A DNA stretch of 63,190 nt from positions 2,199,716 to 2,262,905 of the forward strand of contig CP070653.1 of NCBI GenBank assembly GCA_020354665.1, read 5' to 3'. Made by a program: the position numbers and the translations under genes. This DNA is from Burkholderiales bacterium (GTDB lineage: Bacteria; Pseudomonadota; Gammaproteobacteria; Burkholderiales; Burkholderiaceae_C). Under the pieces are notes generated by a model, which saw only the letters and a list, made by a program, of their open reading frames with translations, made no database searches and was not told the origin of the DNA. Positions 9,001-16,355 of the stretch are shown here, in pieces. Numbering within the stretch: position 1 is the stretch's first letter; every line of letters starts with the position of its first letter.

Positions 9001-10897
9001 GCCGCGCGATCTCAGCGGACTCGACGTGCTCGGCCGCTGGGACGCGCAGGTCGAAGTCGTGCAGCGAGATCACGGCCTCGCCGTCGGTAATGCGGTGGTT
9101 GTGCTCGCCCATCACGCGAACACCCATGCGCTCGAGCATCGGCAGGCTGTCGGACAGCACCACCGCGCCACCGCGCCGGTAGACCTTGAAGCCCCACACA
9201 CCCGGTTCGGCACCGAGCGGCCGGTACAGCGCCAGTCCGAGCGGGTGCGCATCGCTCAGCTGCGCCAGCTTGGCGACGTCGGCCACCGCGGCGCGCGCAG
9301 GCACCCGCTCGCGGTAGTCGGCCGGAAACGCCGTGCTCCAGCGCTTGAACAGCTCGAGTCCGCGCGCCTCGCCCTCGACGTCGACCAGCGCGTCGCGCAG
9401 CTGGTCGATCCAGCGGCGCGCGTCCTGCGCGAGCCGGCCTTCGATCTCGCGGCGGTCGTAGGCGGGAATTGCACCGGGGCTGCAGCGCACGACGAAGTGG
9501 ATGCGGGCCAGCGCGCCTTCGCCGAGCAGCACGTCGAATTCCGCGGCGTTGCCCTTGAACGCAGCGAGCAGGATCTGCTGGCATTTCACGCGCAGATCGG
9601 TCGAGTACGCCTCGCGCGGCACGTAGAGCAGGCACGACACGAAGCGGTCGAACGGATCGCGGCGCACGAACAGCCGCAGCCGCTGGCGCTGGCCGAGCGC
9701 GAGAATGCCCTGCACCGTCTCGTAGAGCTCGTCGTCTGCGCTCTGAAAGAGATCGTCGCGCGGATACGTCTCGAGGATATGCGCAAGCTCCTTCGCGCGG
9801 TAGCCGCCGGGCGGCAGCCCTGCGCGTCGCGCCAGCGCCTCGACCTTGCCGCGTAGCAGCGGCGTCTCGGCCACGCGCGCGTTGTAAGCGGTCGAGGTGA
9901 ACAGGCCGAGAAAGCGGTGCTCGCCGACCACCTCGCCATGGGCGTTGTACCGCTTGACACCGATGTAATCGGTATAACCGGGCCGGTGAATGGTCGAGCG
10001 CGTGTTCGCCTTGGTCACGACGAGCATCGGCAGCGCCGCGCGTGCCAGCTCGCGCGCTGCGGGCGGCAAAGCCGAGAAGAGCCGGGCGCCGCGCTCGGCC
10101 TCGCTCTCGCGCAGCACGCCCAGGCCGGTCCCGCTGACCAGACGCAAGCCGTCGGTTTCGCCCTGCCGAACCAGCTCGTGCTGCCGGTAGCCCAGCAACA
10201 CGAAGTGATCCTGGGCCAGCCACTCGAGGAAGGCCTTGTTCTCCGCGACGACCGGCGCGGGCAGCGCGGCCGGGGCATGGGCGATCTCGCCGATCGCCTC
10301 CTCGAGCCGCCCGAACATCTTGCGCCAGTCTTCGACCGCGGCGCGAACGTCGCCCAGCACTTTCTCGATCGTCGCCACCAACGCGGCGCGCTGCTCGGCA
10401 TCGACCAGCCGGTCGACCTCGATGTGCATCCACGATTCGCGCGCTGCCGTCGATTCGCTCGAGAGCGGCGCCATCGACTGCAACACGCCCTCGCCATCGC
10501 GCACCACCGCGAAGATCGGATGGACGAGCAAGTGCAGCGTCAGGCCCTCGCGGTTGATGTCGATGATCGTCGAGTCGACGAGGAACGGCATGTCATCGTT
10601 GACGATCTGGACCACCGTGTGACGCGACGCCCAGCCGTCTTCGGCAATCGTCGGCGAGAGCGCGCGCACCCTGGGCGATCCCGGGGTGCGCTGCGCGCCG
10701 AACTGCCAGTGCGAAAGCAGTGCGCCGGCCAGGTCCTCGACGCCGCGGTCGGCCAGGTCATCGGCGTCGAGCTGGGCAAAGCTCTCCGACGCGAACAAGT
10801 CGAACGCGGGGTGCCGCTCGGCAGGCAGCCGCGCCTGCGCGAGCGCGAGGATCTCCTGCAGCCGTTCGCGGCGCTGGGCTTGGGTGGATGCGTCCAT
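6050..10897 (-). CDS. NAD-specific glutamate dehydrogenase, large (180-kDa) type
   Basis: A 1615-residue protein, the usual size for the 180-kDa class of NAD-glutamate dehydrogenases, which oxidise glutamate to 2-oxoglutarate and ammonia in the catabolic direction. The long N-terminal part carries ACT-like regulatory modules (for example NDDMPFLVDSTIIDINREGL); the catalytic core lies around residues 700-1250 with PVGSKGGFVLK, RGGLRWSDRPEDFRTEV and GIGDMSGDVFGNGML. The frame extends upstream to 11059, but the ATG at 10897 is preferred: it is preceded by AAGGAGA at a good distance and starts the conserved MDASTQ region. The gene lies 18 bp before the acyl-CoA synthetase, so read-through is possible. 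No frameshift was found. Confidence 0.95.
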   Translation of the reverse strand: MDASTQAQRRERLQEILALAQARLPAERHPAFDLFASESFAQLDADDLADRGVEDLAGALLSHWQFGAQRTPGSPRVRALSPTIAEDGWASRHTVVQIVNDDMPFLVDSTIIDINREGLTLHLLVHPIFAVVRDGEGVLQSMAPLSSESTAARESWMHIEVDRLVDAEQRAALVATIEKVLGDVRAAVEDWRKMFGRLEEAIGEIAHAPAALPAPVVAENKAFLEWLAQDHFVLLGYRQHELVRQGETDGLRLVSGTGLGVLRESEAERGARLFSALPPAARELARAALPMLVVTKANTRSTIHRPGYTDYIGVKRYNAHGEVVGEHRFLGLFTSTAYNARVAETPLLRGKVEALARRAGLPPGGYRAKELAHILETYPRDDLFQSADDELYETVQGILALGQRQRLRLFVRRDPFDRFVSCLLYVPREAYSTDLRVKCQQILLAAFKGNAAEFDVLLGEGALARIHFVVRCSPGAIPAYDRREIEGRLAQDARRWIDQLRDALVDVEGEARGLELFKRWSTAFPADYRERVPARAAVADVAKLAQLSDAHPLGLALYRPLGAEPGVWGFKVYRRGGAVVLSDSLPMLERMGVRVMGEHNHRITDGEAVISLHDFDLRVPAAEHVESAEIARLFEEAFARVFNGEVENDDFNRLVLRAGLSADEVVILRAYAKYCKQIGFALPQGTIEAALSAQPRIAHMLVRLFRLRLSPADRDDDAAQRQAHAIKLALEIDLALEKVSNLSEDRALRQLVGLMQATLRTNYWRTGTGHSGAPGPRRTYVSLKFDCARVPGLPDPKPLYEIFVYSPRFEGVHLRGGKVARGGLRWSDRPEDFRTEVLGLMKAQMVKNTVIVPVGSKGGFVLKRAPAAGPTAADREALMKEGIACYQDYLRGLLDLTDNLVGTKAVPPPLVVRHDGDDPYLVVAADKGTATFSDYANAVSAEYGHWLGDAFASGGSVGYDHKAMGITARGAWESVKRAFRERGVDTQSTDFTVVGIGDMSGDVFGNGMLLSRHVKLVAAFDHRHVFVDPSPDPAASFAERERLFKLNRSSWADYSHELISYGGGVWSRSEKSVPISPQARAVLGIDADRLTPTELISAILKAPVDLLYNGGIGTYVKASSESHADAGDRANDAVRINGRELRCKVVAEGGNLGFTQRGRIEAALAGVAINTDAIDNSAGVATSDHEVNIKILLGLAIADGEMTEKQRNALLAQMTDDVATLVLRDNYFQTQCLSITHRLGPRLLDQEARFIRFLEKQGRLNRTIEFLPTEDEIAERKATGGRLTIPERAVLLAYAKMWLFDELLASDLPEDEWIGTATARYFPAKLRERMAAYIPRHPLRREIASTHVLNSMVNRVGATYVHRLSEMTGTTASQVVRAYLLAREVFGAVPIWQQIEALDNVVPDATQAEMLIHEGWLTSRATTWFLRSRRLAEPVAQNIARLQPAVAELVERLKPAAAKSALALGWIGAGVPEALAARVAAAEGLFDAMDIAEVADSTQRRFGEVCDVYAGVGERLGLQRLRTQIDALPVDTYWQNRARVALGDDLAGLQRSLTQQVFAAAGDEAPGDEAMITQWETAHTVTLERARRLLADLAETKQADLAMLSVAMRELRSLA

Positions 10898-10902
10898 GCG
10901 GT

Positions 10903-10907
10903 CTCCT
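10903..10907 (-). promoter_or_regulatory. ribosome-binding site (AGGAG) that decides the glutamate dehydrogenase start
   Basis: On the minus strand AAGGAGACCGC directly precedes the ATG at 10897, about 5 bases from the AGGAG core. No comparable site stands before the upstream in-frame ATG at 11059. Confidence 0.7.
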
Positions 10908-11039
10908 TGTTCAGCGTGCCGTGACCGCCGGGGCGCGGCCGCCGACCACGACGCTGCGTCGCGGCGCACAGGAGATCGCGGCGGCCGATGCGGTTTGCAT
11001 GTGGTGCTCCGGACGTCGGTGGTATCCGATCTGCCGCGG

Positions 11040-12323
11040 CTAGGCGCTGGCCGCGGCAAGCGCCTGGTCGATGTCCCAGAGAATGTCGTCGATGTGCTCG
11101 AGTCCCACCGAGATGCGAACCATCTCGGGCGTCACGCCGGCGGCGCGCAGTTGCGCTTCGTCGAGTTGCCGGTGCGTGGTGCTCGCCGGATGACTGACCA
11201 GCGTGCGCGTATCGCCGATGTTGACGAGATGGCTCATGAACTGCGCGGCCTCGATGAAGCGCACGCCGGCGGCCTCGCCGCCCTTCACGCCGAACGCGAG
11301 CAGCCCCGACGCACCGCGCATCTGGCGCTTGAGCAACGCGTGCTGCGGATGGTCCTCGAGGCCGGGGTAGTTGACGAAGCTCACGCGCGCGTCGTCGCGC
11401 AAGAACTTCGCCACCGCGAGCGCGTTGGCGCAGTGGCGCTCCATGCGCAGCGGCAACGTCTCGATGCCCTGCAGGATCTGCCACGCGCTGATCGGCGCGA
11501 GCGCCGCGCCGTAGACGCGCAGCGTCTCCATGCGGCAACGCATCGTGAAGCCGAAATCGCCGAACGTCTCGTGGAAGATCACGCCGTGGTAGCCGGGCGA
11601 CGGCTCGGTCATGCCCGGGAACTTGCCGTTGCCCCACGGGAAGTCGCCCTTCTCGACCACCGCGCCCGCGAGCGTCGTGCCGTGGCCGCCGAGGTACTTG
11701 GTGGCGCTGTGCACGACGATGTCGGCGCCGAGCGCGAGCGGGTTGCACAGCAGCGGGCTCGGCACCGTGTTGTCGACCACCAGCGGCACGCCATGCGCGT
11801 GCGCGACGTCGGCCACCGCTGCGATGTCGAGCACGAGCAGGCTCGGATTGCCGAGCGACTCGGCAAAGATCGCCCGGGTGTTCGGCCGCATGGCGGCGGC
11901 GAACGCGTCGGCCGAGGTCGCATCGACGAAGGTCGTTTCGATGCCGAACTTCGCGAGGTTGACCGCCAGCATCGTGACGGTGCCGCCGTAGAGTGCGCCG
12001 GCGGCGACGATGTGGTCTCCCGCCTTGAGGATCGTCATCAGCGCGAGCGCCTCGGCGGCCATGCCGCTGGCGGTGGCCACCGCCGCGTGCCCGTCTTCGA
12101 GCGCCGCGACGCGCTCCTCGAGCGCGGCAACGGTCGGGTTGCTCAGCCGCGAGTAGACGTTGCCGAAAGTCTGCAGGTTGAACAGGCTGGCTGCGTGGTC
12201 GGCGCTGTCGAACACGAAGCTGGTCGTCTGGTAGATCGGCAAGGCGCGCGCGCCGGTCGCCGCATCGGGGATCTGGCCGGCGTGGATCGCGAGCGTCTCC
12301 GGGTGGAACTTTCGATCGGCCAT
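11040..12323 (-). CDS. metY: O-acetylhomoserine aminocarboxypropyltransferase (sulfhydrylase), MetY type
   Basis: A 427-residue PLP enzyme of the Cys/Met metabolism family that makes homocysteine directly from O-acetylhomoserine and sulfide. The PLP lysine is Lys209 in HSATKYLGGHGTTLAG, the phosphate region is SGMAAEAL, and the MetY-specific insertion around PGYHGVIFHETFG is present. The ATG at 12323 is used because the conserved N-terminus (HPETLAIHAGQ) starts there; the same frame is open further upstream, but that stretch overlaps the CoA-binding gene and is not conserved-looking. It lies 17 bp after the CoA-binding protein gene, suggesting one transcript. A second paralogue lies at 37440-38738. 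Confidence 0.92.
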   Translation of the reverse strand: MADRKFHPETLAIHAGQIPDAATGARALPIYQTTSFVFDSADHAASLFNLQTFGNVYSRLSNPTVAALEERVAALEDGHAAVATASGMAAEALALMTILKAGDHIVAAGALYGGTVTMLAVNLAKFGIETTFVDATSADAFAAAMRPNTRAIFAESLGNPSLLVLDIAAVADVAHAHGVPLVVDNTVPSPLLCNPLALGADIVVHSATKYLGGHGTTLAGAVVEKGDFPWGNGKFPGMTEPSPGYHGVIFHETFGDFGFTMRCRMETLRVYGAALAPISAWQILQGIETLPLRMERHCANALAVAKFLRDDARVSFVNYPGLEDHPQHALLKRQMRGASGLLAFGVKGGEAAGVRFIEAAQFMSHLVNIGDTRTLVSHPASTTHRQLDEAQLRAAGVTPEMVRISVGLEHIDDILWDIDQALAAASA

Positions 12324-12340
12324 CTCGCCCGCCCCGCGCG

Positions 12341-12802
12341 TCAAACCAGCCGCCGCGCGGAGATCACGCGCGTATTGACACCGGCCCAGTGCAGACCCCC
12401 GAACAACCGTGCGTGCTCGATCTTCACGCAGCGGTCCATCACGCTGTCGAGCCCGGCGGCCCGCGCAATCGCGTCGGCCTCGGCGTTGGCCACGCCGAGT
12501 TGCTGCCACAGGCACTTCGCACCGATCGCCACCGCGCTGCGCGCGATCGGCATCACGTCGGCGGGCTTGCGAAACACGTCGACCATGTCGACCGCGAACG
12601 GTATGTCCTCGAGCCGCGCGTAGCAACGCTCGCCGAGAATCTCGGCGTAGCGCGGATTGACCGGAACGATGCGGTAGCCGTGCTGCTGCATGTACTTGGC
12701 CGCGAAGTAGCTCGGCCGGAACCAGTCGGCCGACAGCCCCACCATGGCGATCGTCCGACAGATCTTGAGGATGCGGCGCAGGGTGGGGATGTCGGCAGCC
12801 AT
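12341..12802 (-). CDS. CoA-binding domain protein (YccU-like)
   Basis: A 153-residue single-domain protein with a Rossmann-type CoA-binding fold: KICRTIAMVGLSADWFRPSY near the start, then GYRIVPVNPRYAEILGE and CLWQQLGVANAEADAIARAA. This matches the YccU-like family of small cytosolic CoA-binding proteins, whose role is not established. The frame is open back to an ATG at 12901, but the family-like sequence begins at MAADIPTLRRIL (12802), and the upstream piece overlaps the divergent promoter region. It is transcribed away from the RpiR regulator and is followed after 17 bp by the sulfhydrylase gene. Confidence 0.8.
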   Translation of the reverse strand: MAADIPTLRRILKICRTIAMVGLSADWFRPSYFAAKYMQQHGYRIVPVNPRYAEILGERCYARLEDIPFAVDMVDVFRKPADVMPIARSAVAIGAKCLWQQLGVANAEADAIARAAGLDSVMDRCVKIEHARLFGGLHWAGVNTRVISARRLV

Positions 12803-12876
12803 GGCGTTTGCAGCGCGGCGTGACGTGAACTCTACCGAACCGCGGGCAGCGCGCTGCAAACACGCGCGTCCGACAC

Positions 12877-12921
12877 GATTCATTTGATTCATTCTAAGCA
12901 TTGTGAGACACTTGATTCAAG
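12877..12921. promoter_or_regulatory. candidate operator repeats in the divergent region before the RpiR gene
   Basis: GATTCATT occurs twice in direct repeat at 12877-12884 and 12886-12893 (9-bp period), and the near-perfect palindrome CTTGATTCAAG lies at 12911-12921. The stretch is AT-rich against GC-rich surroundings and sits between divergent genes. It is a plausible binding site for the adjacent RpiR regulator, unproven. Confidence 0.4.
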
Positions 12922-12944
12922 GTGTGCGGTCCCGACGACAGACG

Positions 12945-13820
12945 ATGAGTGCCTTGAGTGTCACCAACGCAATCGACGAGCGATTCGACCTACTGAGCCC
13001 CGAGCTGCAACGCGCCGCCCGCTGGGTGCGCGAGCACGCCCCGTCGATGGCGGTGCTGTCGATGCGCGGCATCGCCCGGGAGGCAGGCGTCAGCCCGGCC
13101 ACGATGAGCCGCCTGGCGCGGCGCCTGGGCTTTCTCGACTTCGACTCGCTGCGCCGGCCGTTCGTCGAGCTGATCGCATCAAACCGGGTCCTGGCGCCGC
13201 TTCCGCGTGGCGGCGCCCAGCACGCCGAATCGTCGCGTGCACAAGCAATCGTGCGCGCGCAGCAGGTCAACGTGGCGGCACTCACGGAGCTGAACGACGC
13301 CGCGGCCATCGACGCCGCGGCCGAGACGCTGCTCGCCGCTCCGCGCGTGGCGTTTCTCGGCCTGCGCGTCAACCATGCGGTGGCTTTCCAGCTTTACTAC
13401 GTGCATGGACTGATCGCCGCGAACGGCATGCTGCTCACCGACTTCGGCGGTACGCTGGCCGACCAGGTGGCGCGGCTCGGTCCGCGCGACGCGCTGGTCG
13501 CGGTCAGCCAGTCACCGTACACGCGGCAGACGGTCGAGGCGGTCGGCCGCGCGCGCGCGCAGGGCGTTTCCATCATCGCGCTGACGGATAGCGCGCTATC
13601 GCCGATCGCGCGCGGCGCCAGCCATGTGCTGCGCTTCGAGGCACGGACAGCTTCGTTCTTTCACTCGGTGAACGGCGCCATCGGTCTCGCCGAATTGCTG
13701 CTCGATGCCGTCTACCGGCGCGGCGGACACGCGACGCGCGGCCAACTCGAGCAGACGCGGCGGCACCTGAAGACCATTCGCGCCTACTGGGAGCGGCCGG
13801 CAGCGCCGGCCGGTGCCTGA
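12945..13820 (+). CDS. RpiR/MurR-family transcriptional regulator
   Basis: A 291-residue regulator. The N-terminal third is an RpiR-type helix-turn-helix domain (MRGIAREAGVSPATMSRLAR), the C-terminal part a SIS sugar- or ligand-binding domain (VAFLGLRVNHAVAFQLYYVHG, VAVSQSPYTRQTVEAV). Such proteins sense phosphosugars or related ligands and repress or activate nearby operons. The reading frame extends to a GTG at 12903, but the ATG at 12945 is preferred because the AT-rich repeats at 12877-12921 would otherwise fall in the coding region. The aminotransferase gene follows after 27 bp, then a TRAP transporter, so the regulator probably controls that unit. Confidence 0.88.
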   Translation: MSALSVTNAIDERFDLLSPELQRAARWVREHAPSMAVLSMRGIAREAGVSPATMSRLARRLGFLDFDSLRRPFVELIASNRVLAPLPRGGAQHAESSRAQAIVRAQQVNVAALTELNDAAAIDAAAETLLAAPRVAFLGLRVNHAVAFQLYYVHGLIAANGMLLTDFGGTLADQVARLGPRDALVAVSQSPYTRQTVEAVGRARAQGVSIIALTDSALSPIARGASHVLRFEARTASFFHSVNGAIGLAELLLDAVYRRGGHATRGQLEQTRRHLKTIRAYWERPAAPAGA

Positions 13821-13847
13821 GTCTGTTGCACCACCGGAGTCCCGCCG

Positions 13848-15215
13848 ATGACCCATGTCCTGCACCGCCAGCTGCGTGACCCCCTGCCGACCGCCGTCGG
13901 TGGCGAGGGCGTCTACCTGATAGACGCCGACGGGCGTCGCTATATCGATGCCTCGGGCGGTGCCGCGGTGTCGTGCCTTGGTCACGGACACCGCGACGTG
14001 ATCGCCGCGATGCACGCGCAGATCGATCGCATCGCCTATGCGCACACCAGCTTCTTCACGACCGAAGTCGCCGAGCAGCTCGCCGATCATCTGATCGCAC
14101 GCGCGCCGGCCGGCATGTCCCATGCCTATTTCGTCAGCGGCGGCTCGGAAGCCATCGAAGCCGCGTTGAAGATGGCCCGGCAGTACTTCGTCGAAATCGG
14201 CCAGCCCCAGCGCGCGCACTTCATCGCCCGGCGGCAGAGCTACCACGGCAACACGCTCGGCGCGCTGTCGGTCGGCGGCAACGCGTGGCGGCGGCGGCAG
14301 TTCGCGCCGTTGCTGATTCCAGTCACGCATGTCTCGCCGTGCTATGCGTATCGCGACCAGCGCCGCGACGAAACGCCCGAGCAGTACGGCCAGCGTCTGG
14401 TCACCGAGCTGGCCGAGGCGATCGAGCACCTGGGCGGCGAAAACGTGATCGCATTCGTCGCCGAGACCGTGGTCGGCGCGACGGGTGGCGCGGTACCGCC
14501 GGTGCCGGGCTATCTGAAGGGCGTGCGGGAGCTGTGCGACCGACACGGCATCCTGCTGATCCTCGACGAGGTGATGTGCGGCATGGGCCGCACCGGCACG
14601 CTGCACGCCTGCGAGCAGGAAGGCGTGGTGCCCGACCTGCTGACGATCGCGAAGGGACTCGGCGGCGGCTACCAGCCGATCGGTGCGGTGCTCGCACAGC
14701 GGCGCATCGTCGATGCGTTCGCACGCGGCAGCGGCATGTTCCATCATGGCCATACCTACCTCGGTCACGCCGTGGCGTGCGCGGCAGCGCTCGCGGTGCA
14801 GCAGGTGATCGAGCGCGACGGCCTGCTCGCCGCGGTGCAGCGCCAGGGACGTGCACTCGCGCAGCGGCTGTGCGATGCGCTCGGCAAGCATCCGCACGTC
14901 GGCGACCTTCGCGGGCGCGGTCTGTTCTGGGGCCTCGAATTGGTGCGTGATCGCGCGACGAAGACCCCGTTCGACCCCGACTCGAGACTGCACGCGGCGG
15001 TGCGACGCGAGGCGATGGCGCGCGGCCTGATGGTTTACCCGATGGGCGGCACGATCGATGGTCGGCTCGGCGACCACATGCTGCTCGCCCCACCGTTCAT
15101 CATCACCGACAGCGAGCTCGACGCGGTGGTCGAGCGACTGGCCGCTTCGATCGACGCCGCGATCGCTTCGCTCGCAACGCGCAGCGGGACGGCGGCTGCG
15201 GTCGCGCCGGGGTGA
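13848..15215 (+). CDS. class III PLP-dependent aminotransferase
   Basis: A 455-residue cytosolic aminotransferase of class III (omega-amino acid type). The PLP Lys269 lies in [18 protein letters not shown], the cofactor aspartate Asp240 in [16 protein letters not shown], and the phosphate-binding [15 protein letters not shown] is at 97-111. It transfers an amino group, often from an omega-amino compound, to a keto acid such as pyruvate. Gene order (RpiR regulator upstream by 27 bp, TAXI-TRAP transporter downstream by 116 bp) suggests it works on the compound taken up by the transporter. CCGGAG stands before the ATG. The substrate cannot be told from sequence. Confidence 0.9.
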   Translation: MTHVLHRQLRDPLPTAVGGEGVYLIDADGRRYIDASGGAAVSCLGHGHRDVIAAMHAQIDRIAYAHTSFFTTEVAEQLADHLIARAPAGMSHAYFVSGGSEAIEAALKMARQYFVEIGQPQRAHFIARRQSYHGNTLGALSVGGNAWRRRQFAPLLIPVTHVSPCYAYRDQRRDETPEQYGQRLVTELAEAIEHLGGENVIAFVAETVVGATGGAVPPVPGYLKGVRELCDRHGILLILDEVMCGMGRTGTLHACEQEGVVPDLLTIAKGLGGGYQPIGAVLAQRRIVDAFARGSGMFHHGHTYLGHAVACAAALAVQQVIERDGLLAAVQRQGRALAQRLCDALGKHPHVGDLRGRGLFWGLELVRDRATKTPFDPDSRLHAAVRREAMARGLMVYPMGGTIDGRLGDHMLLAPPFIITDSELDAVVERLAASIDAAIASLATRSGTAAAVAPG

Positions 15216-15253
15216 AAGGCTTGGGTGATTCCCCCTACCCGCCATCGCGACGA

Positions 15254-15309
15254 TGTGAAATCCTTTCCCGCACCGGCCTGTCGCATCGTGACAGGTCACG
15301 TGTTTCACA
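15254..15309 (+). promoter_or_regulatory. hairpin and inverted repeat before the TRAP transporter genes
   Basis: CCTGTC (15277-15282) and GACAGG (15290-15295) form a perfect stem with a 7-base loop, extendable by a G-U and a G-C pair. It is framed by the wider inverted repeat TGTGAAA (15254-15260) and TTTCACA (15303-15309). It may be an operator or an mRNA processing or attenuation structure between the aminotransferase and the binding-protein gene. Confidence 0.4.
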
Positions 15310-15319
15310 CCAACTGACC

Positions 15320-15326
15320 AAGGAGA
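15320..15326 (+). promoter_or_regulatory. ribosome-binding site (AAGGAGA) that decides the TAXI protein start
   Basis: AAGGAGA stands 5 bases before the ATG at 15332. The same frame is open upstream to 15212, but only the 15332 start gives a clean signal peptide. Confidence 0.7.
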
Positions 15327-15331
15327 GACGA

Positions 15332-16318
15332 ATGACCCGAATCCTGAAGTCCCCGGCCTGGCGTCCGCTGCTCGCCGCGACGGCGCTGGCCCTCGCGCTA
15401 CCGGGCGCACCGGCGCTTGCGCAGCAGAAGTTCGTCACCATCGGCACCGGCGGTGTCACTGGTGTCTATTACGCGGCCGGCGGCGCAATCTGCCGGCTGA
15501 TGAACAAGGACCGCGCCAAGCACGGCATCCGTTGCTCGGTCGAATCCACCGGCGGATCGGTCTACAACATCAACACGATCCGCGCCGGCGAGCTCGACTT
15601 CGGTGTCGCTCAGTCCGACTGGCAGTACCACGCCACCAAGGGCACCAAGGTGTTCGAGAAGGACGGCGCCTTCGGCGACCTGCGCGCGGTGTTCTCGATT
15701 CACCCCGAGCCGTTCACGGTGGCCGCCCGCAAGGAGGCGAACATCTCGAAGTTCGAGGATTTCAAGGGCAAGCGCTTCAACGTCGGCAACCCGGGGTCGG
15801 GCACGCGCGCGTCGATGGACGAGCTGCTCGCCGCGCTGGGCATGAAGATCAGCGACTTCGCGCTCGCCTCCGAACTGAAGGCCGACGAGCACGGCGCGGC
15901 GCTTTGCGACAACAAGATCGACGGCTTCTTTTACGGCGTCGGCCACCCGTCGGCGAACATCCAGGACCCGACCACGACCTGCGGCGCCAAGCTCGTGTCG
16001 CTGACCGGCGCGGGGATTGACAAGCTGGTCGCCGGCGCGCCGTACTACGCGTACGCCGAGATTCCCGGTGGCCTGTACGCAAGCAACCCGCAGACGACCA
16101 AGACCTATGGTGTGCTGGCGACGTTCGTGACATCGGCCAAGGTGCCTGATGCAGTCGTCTACGAGATGGTCAAGGCGGTGTTCGAGAACTTCGAGGATTT
16201 CAAGAAGCTCCATCCGGCGTTCGCCAACCTCGACCCGAAGAACATGATCAAGGACGGGCTGTCGGCTCCGCTGCACCCCGGCGCAGCGAAGTACTACAAG
16301 GAAAAGGGCTGGATGTGA
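15332..16318 (+). CDS. TAXI-family TRAP transporter substrate-binding protein
   Basis: A 328-residue periplasmic binding protein. Residues 1-30 are a signal peptide ending ALA, with cleavage expected before [11 protein letters not shown]. The mature part has the family pattern [18 protein letters not shown] near its N-terminus and [23 protein letters not shown] proteins deliver carboxylates or amino acids such as glutamate to a fused TRAP permease; the permease gene follows after 37 bp. The ligand cannot be predicted. With the upstream aminotransferase and the downstream racemase-like protein, an amino or dicarboxylic acid is a reasonable guess. Confidence 0.93.
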   Translation: MTRILKSPAWRPLLAATALALALPGAPALAQQKFVTIGTGGVTGVYYAAGGAICRLMNKDRAKHGIRCSVESTGGSVYNINTIRAGELDFGVAQSDWQYHATKGTKVFEKDGAFGDLRAVFSIHPEPFTVAARKEANISKFEDFKGKRFNVGNPGSGTRASMDELLAALGMKISDFALASELKADEHGAALCDNKIDGFFYGVGHPSANIQDPTTTCGAKLVSLTGAGIDKLVAGAPYYAYAEIPGGLYASNPQTTKTYGVLATFVTSAKVPDAVVYEMVKAVFENFEDFKKLHPAFANLDPKNMIKDGLSAPLHPGAAKYYKEKGWM

Positions 16319-16355
16319 TCGGCGGGCGGCGGCCCAACGCGGACGGAGCCTTCGC

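Noticed and set aside
10898-11059. Longer N-terminus of the glutamate dehydrogenase from 11059
   Set aside because: The extra 54 residues are basic and unlike the family, overlap the sulfhydrylase gene end, and lack a ribosome-binding site; ATG 10897 has AGGAG.
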